Positions 62,900 through 64,000 of a stretch of DNA of 64,000 nt are shown one piece after another. The DNA comes from Falsiroseomonas sp041690465. GTDB taxonomy: Bacteria; Pseudomonadota; Alphaproteobacteria; Acetobacterales; Acetobacteraceae. Made by a program: the position numbers and the translations under genes. The DNA lies in the NCBI RefSeq assembly GCF_041690465.1, contig NZ_JAWLHG010000016.1, positions 44,146 to 108,145 of the forward strand. Reading direction: 5' to 3'. Within the stretch, counting starts at the first letter, position 1; every line of letters begins with the position of its first letter. The notes under the pieces are model-generated. The model worked only from the letters and a program-made list of their open reading frames with translations, made no database searches and was not told where the DNA came from.

Positions 62900-63868
62900 A
62901 TGACAATTGCACGCAGGGCTGTGTTGTCGGCGCTGGCGCTGCCGGCCTTGGCCGGAACGGCACACGCGCAGGGCTTCCCCGACGGACCGGTGCGGCTGAT
63001 CGTGCCCTTCGCCGCGGGCGGTCCGGCCGACACCATCGCACGCATCGTGGGCCGGACCATGGGCACGAAGCTCGGCGTGCCCGTCGTGGTGGAGTCGCGC
63101 GCCGGCGCCGGCGGGCTGATCGGGGTGGACGTGACCGCGAAGTCACGGCCGGATGGCCAGACGCTGGTTCTGGCGAGCAGCGGCGCCATCGTCATTCAGC
63201 CGCATCTGCAGCCGCGCATGCCCTATGATCCGCTAAAGGACCTGACGCCGATCACGCAGGTGCTGAGCGTCCCGCAGATCGTTTGCACCGCCCCGAATCT
63301 CGGCCCGAAGAACCTCGCGGAGCTGGTGGCGATGGCGAAGGCGCGGCCGGGGCAGCTCTCCTTCGGCTCGGCCGGCATCGGCTCCTCGCTGCACATGGCA
63401 GGCGAGATGCTGAAGCTGCGCGCCGGCATCGACATTCTGCACGTGCCCTATGGCGGCGCGGCGCCGGCCGTGACCGATCTGCTCGCCGGACGCATCCAGA
63501 TCCTCGCCGCCGACGTGCCGGCGCTGCTCGGCCATGTCCGCGCCGGCACGGTGCCTGCGCTGGCCGTGACCTCGGCCGAGCCGCTGCCGCTGCTGCCCGA
63601 CCTGCCCACAGCACAATCCACCGTGCCGGGCATGGTCAGCGAAACCTGGTACGGCATATTCGGCCCCGCGGGCATTCCCGCCGACCGCACCGCCAAGCTC
63701 GTCGCCGCCGCCCGCGAAGCGCTGCAGGACCCCGAGACGCGCAACCAGCTCGTCGCACAGGGCGGGCGCGTGGTGGGCAGCACGCAGGCCGACTTCGTGG
63801 CTTTCATGCGCTCCACCCACGCGTCCTGGGGCGAGGTGGTGCGGGCCACGGGTGTGAGGCTGCAGTAG
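62900..63868 (+). CDS. Bug-family periplasmic solute-binding protein (tripartite tricarboxylate transporter type)
   Basis: The 322-residue protein starts at ATG 62900 behind AAAGGGAGGAC. The signal peptide MTIARRAVLSALALPALAGTAHAQ precedes the Bug core: GPVRLIVPFAAGGPADTIARIVG, VVVESRAGAGGLIGVDVTAKSRPDG, and PGQLSFGSAGIGSSLHMAGEMLK. It binds a carboxylated or small aromatic ligand. No TctA/TctB permease is seen in the window. It probably supplies the substrate of the upstream enzymes; a second Bug gene follows after 3 nt. Confidence 0.93.
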   Translation: MTIARRAVLSALALPALAGTAHAQGFPDGPVRLIVPFAAGGPADTIARIVGRTMGTKLGVPVVVESRAGAGGLIGVDVTAKSRPDGQTLVLASSGAIVIQPHLQPRMPYDPLKDLTPITQVLSVPQIVCTAPNLGPKNLAELVAMAKARPGQLSFGSAGIGSSLHMAGEMLKLRAGIDILHVPYGGAAPAVTDLLAGRIQILAADVPALLGHVRAGTVPALAVTSAEPLPLLPDLPTAQSTVPGMVSETWYGIFGPAGIPADRTAKLVAAAREALQDPETRNQLVAQGGRVVGSTQADFVAFMRSTHASWGEVVRATGVRLQ

Positions 63869-63871
63869 CCC

Positions 63872-64000
63872 ATGACCATGACGCTGTCCCGCCGCGGCCT
63901 GATGGCCGCGGCGCTCGCCCTGCCCCTGCCGGCCCTCGCGCAGGGCTTTCCCTCGCGCCCGCTGCGGCTGATCTGCCCCTTCGCCGCCGGCGGCTCGGCC
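63872..64000 (+). CDS. Bug-family binding protein, 5' end only
   Basis: The first 43 codons are seen: MTMTLSRRGLMAAALALPLPALAQG is a signal peptide with a Tat-like SRRGLM, followed by FPSRPLRLICPFAAGGSA, the Bug start. The rest lies outside the window. The tandem arrangement with the previous Bug gene suggests duplicate binders for related ligands. Confidence 0.8.
   Translation, partial: MTMTLSRRGLMAAALALPLPALAQGFPSRPLRLICPFAAGGSA

Overview
The window is a high-GC (visibly about 70 percent) bacterial chromosome segment. It is densely coded on both strands and carries many solute-uptake operons: TRAP, two kinds of ABC importer, and Bug/TTT-type periplasmic binders. With the Tat-type leaders, CoA-transferase and amidohydrolase catabolic genes and a stand-alone pnp, this suggests an alphaproteobacterium, perhaps Acetobacteraceae (Roseomonas-like). 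That placement is inferred from gene content and style; no rRNA, tRNA, IS element, CRISPR array or prophage was recognised.

Left part (1-17.8 kb). It opens with a partial GT-C membrane glycosyltransferase (-) and an HSD10-like dehydrogenase (+). Next is a 1439-residue secreted RTX protein joining a choice-of-anchor-I region, a 5'-nucleotidase-like region and calcium-binding repeats. A dctPQM TRAP transporter, a membrane-anchored SDR, a DUF1232 protein and a P1B-5-type metal ATPase with a C-terminal hemerythrin domain follow. Then come pnp and a nitronate-monooxygenase-like flavoprotein.

Middle left (17.8-30.2 kb). A Tyr/Gly/Arg-rich exported protein lies divergent to an OmpR/hybrid-kinase pair. 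An arsenate cassette follows: an ArsR-ArsC fusion, ArsJ-type GAPDH and ArsJ. A DHA2 MFS pump with a divergent TetR regulator, a GST/haloacid dehalogenase pair, a class II amidotransferase and an orphan peptide-type binding protein complete the stretch.

Centre (30.2-44 kb). A modular esterase with near-identical carbohydrate-binding repeats is interrupted by a 100-N assembly gap. It is divergent from a 2,4-dienoyl-CoA-reductase-like flavoprotein that lacks one Fe-S cysteine. Next is an eight-gene minus-strand operon (binding protein, two permeases, two ATPases, amidohydrolase, FAD oxidase, double alpha/beta hydrolase) in which all seven junctions are 4-nt stop/start overlaps. Two of its enzymes lack expected catalytic residues.

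Right part (44-64 kb). It begins with a bicupin and a divergent acyl-CoA ligase. A TauABC/NMT1-like importer with a RidA protein is divergent from a GntR regulator coupled to a triple-RidA protein. A cyclase, a cytochrome c/DUF305/lipoprotein block and an IlvD/Edd-family sugar-acid dehydratase follow. The last groups are a class I fumarase-like pair with an isochorismatase-family hydrolase, and a divergent catabolic operon (GST, CaiB-type CoA transferase, CMD protein, PDC-hydrolase-like protein, two Bug binding proteins) that runs off the end. A 10-bp motif occurring twice in palindromes lies in the promoter region between these last two groups. Gene identities rest on motifs and remembered family sequences, not on database searches.
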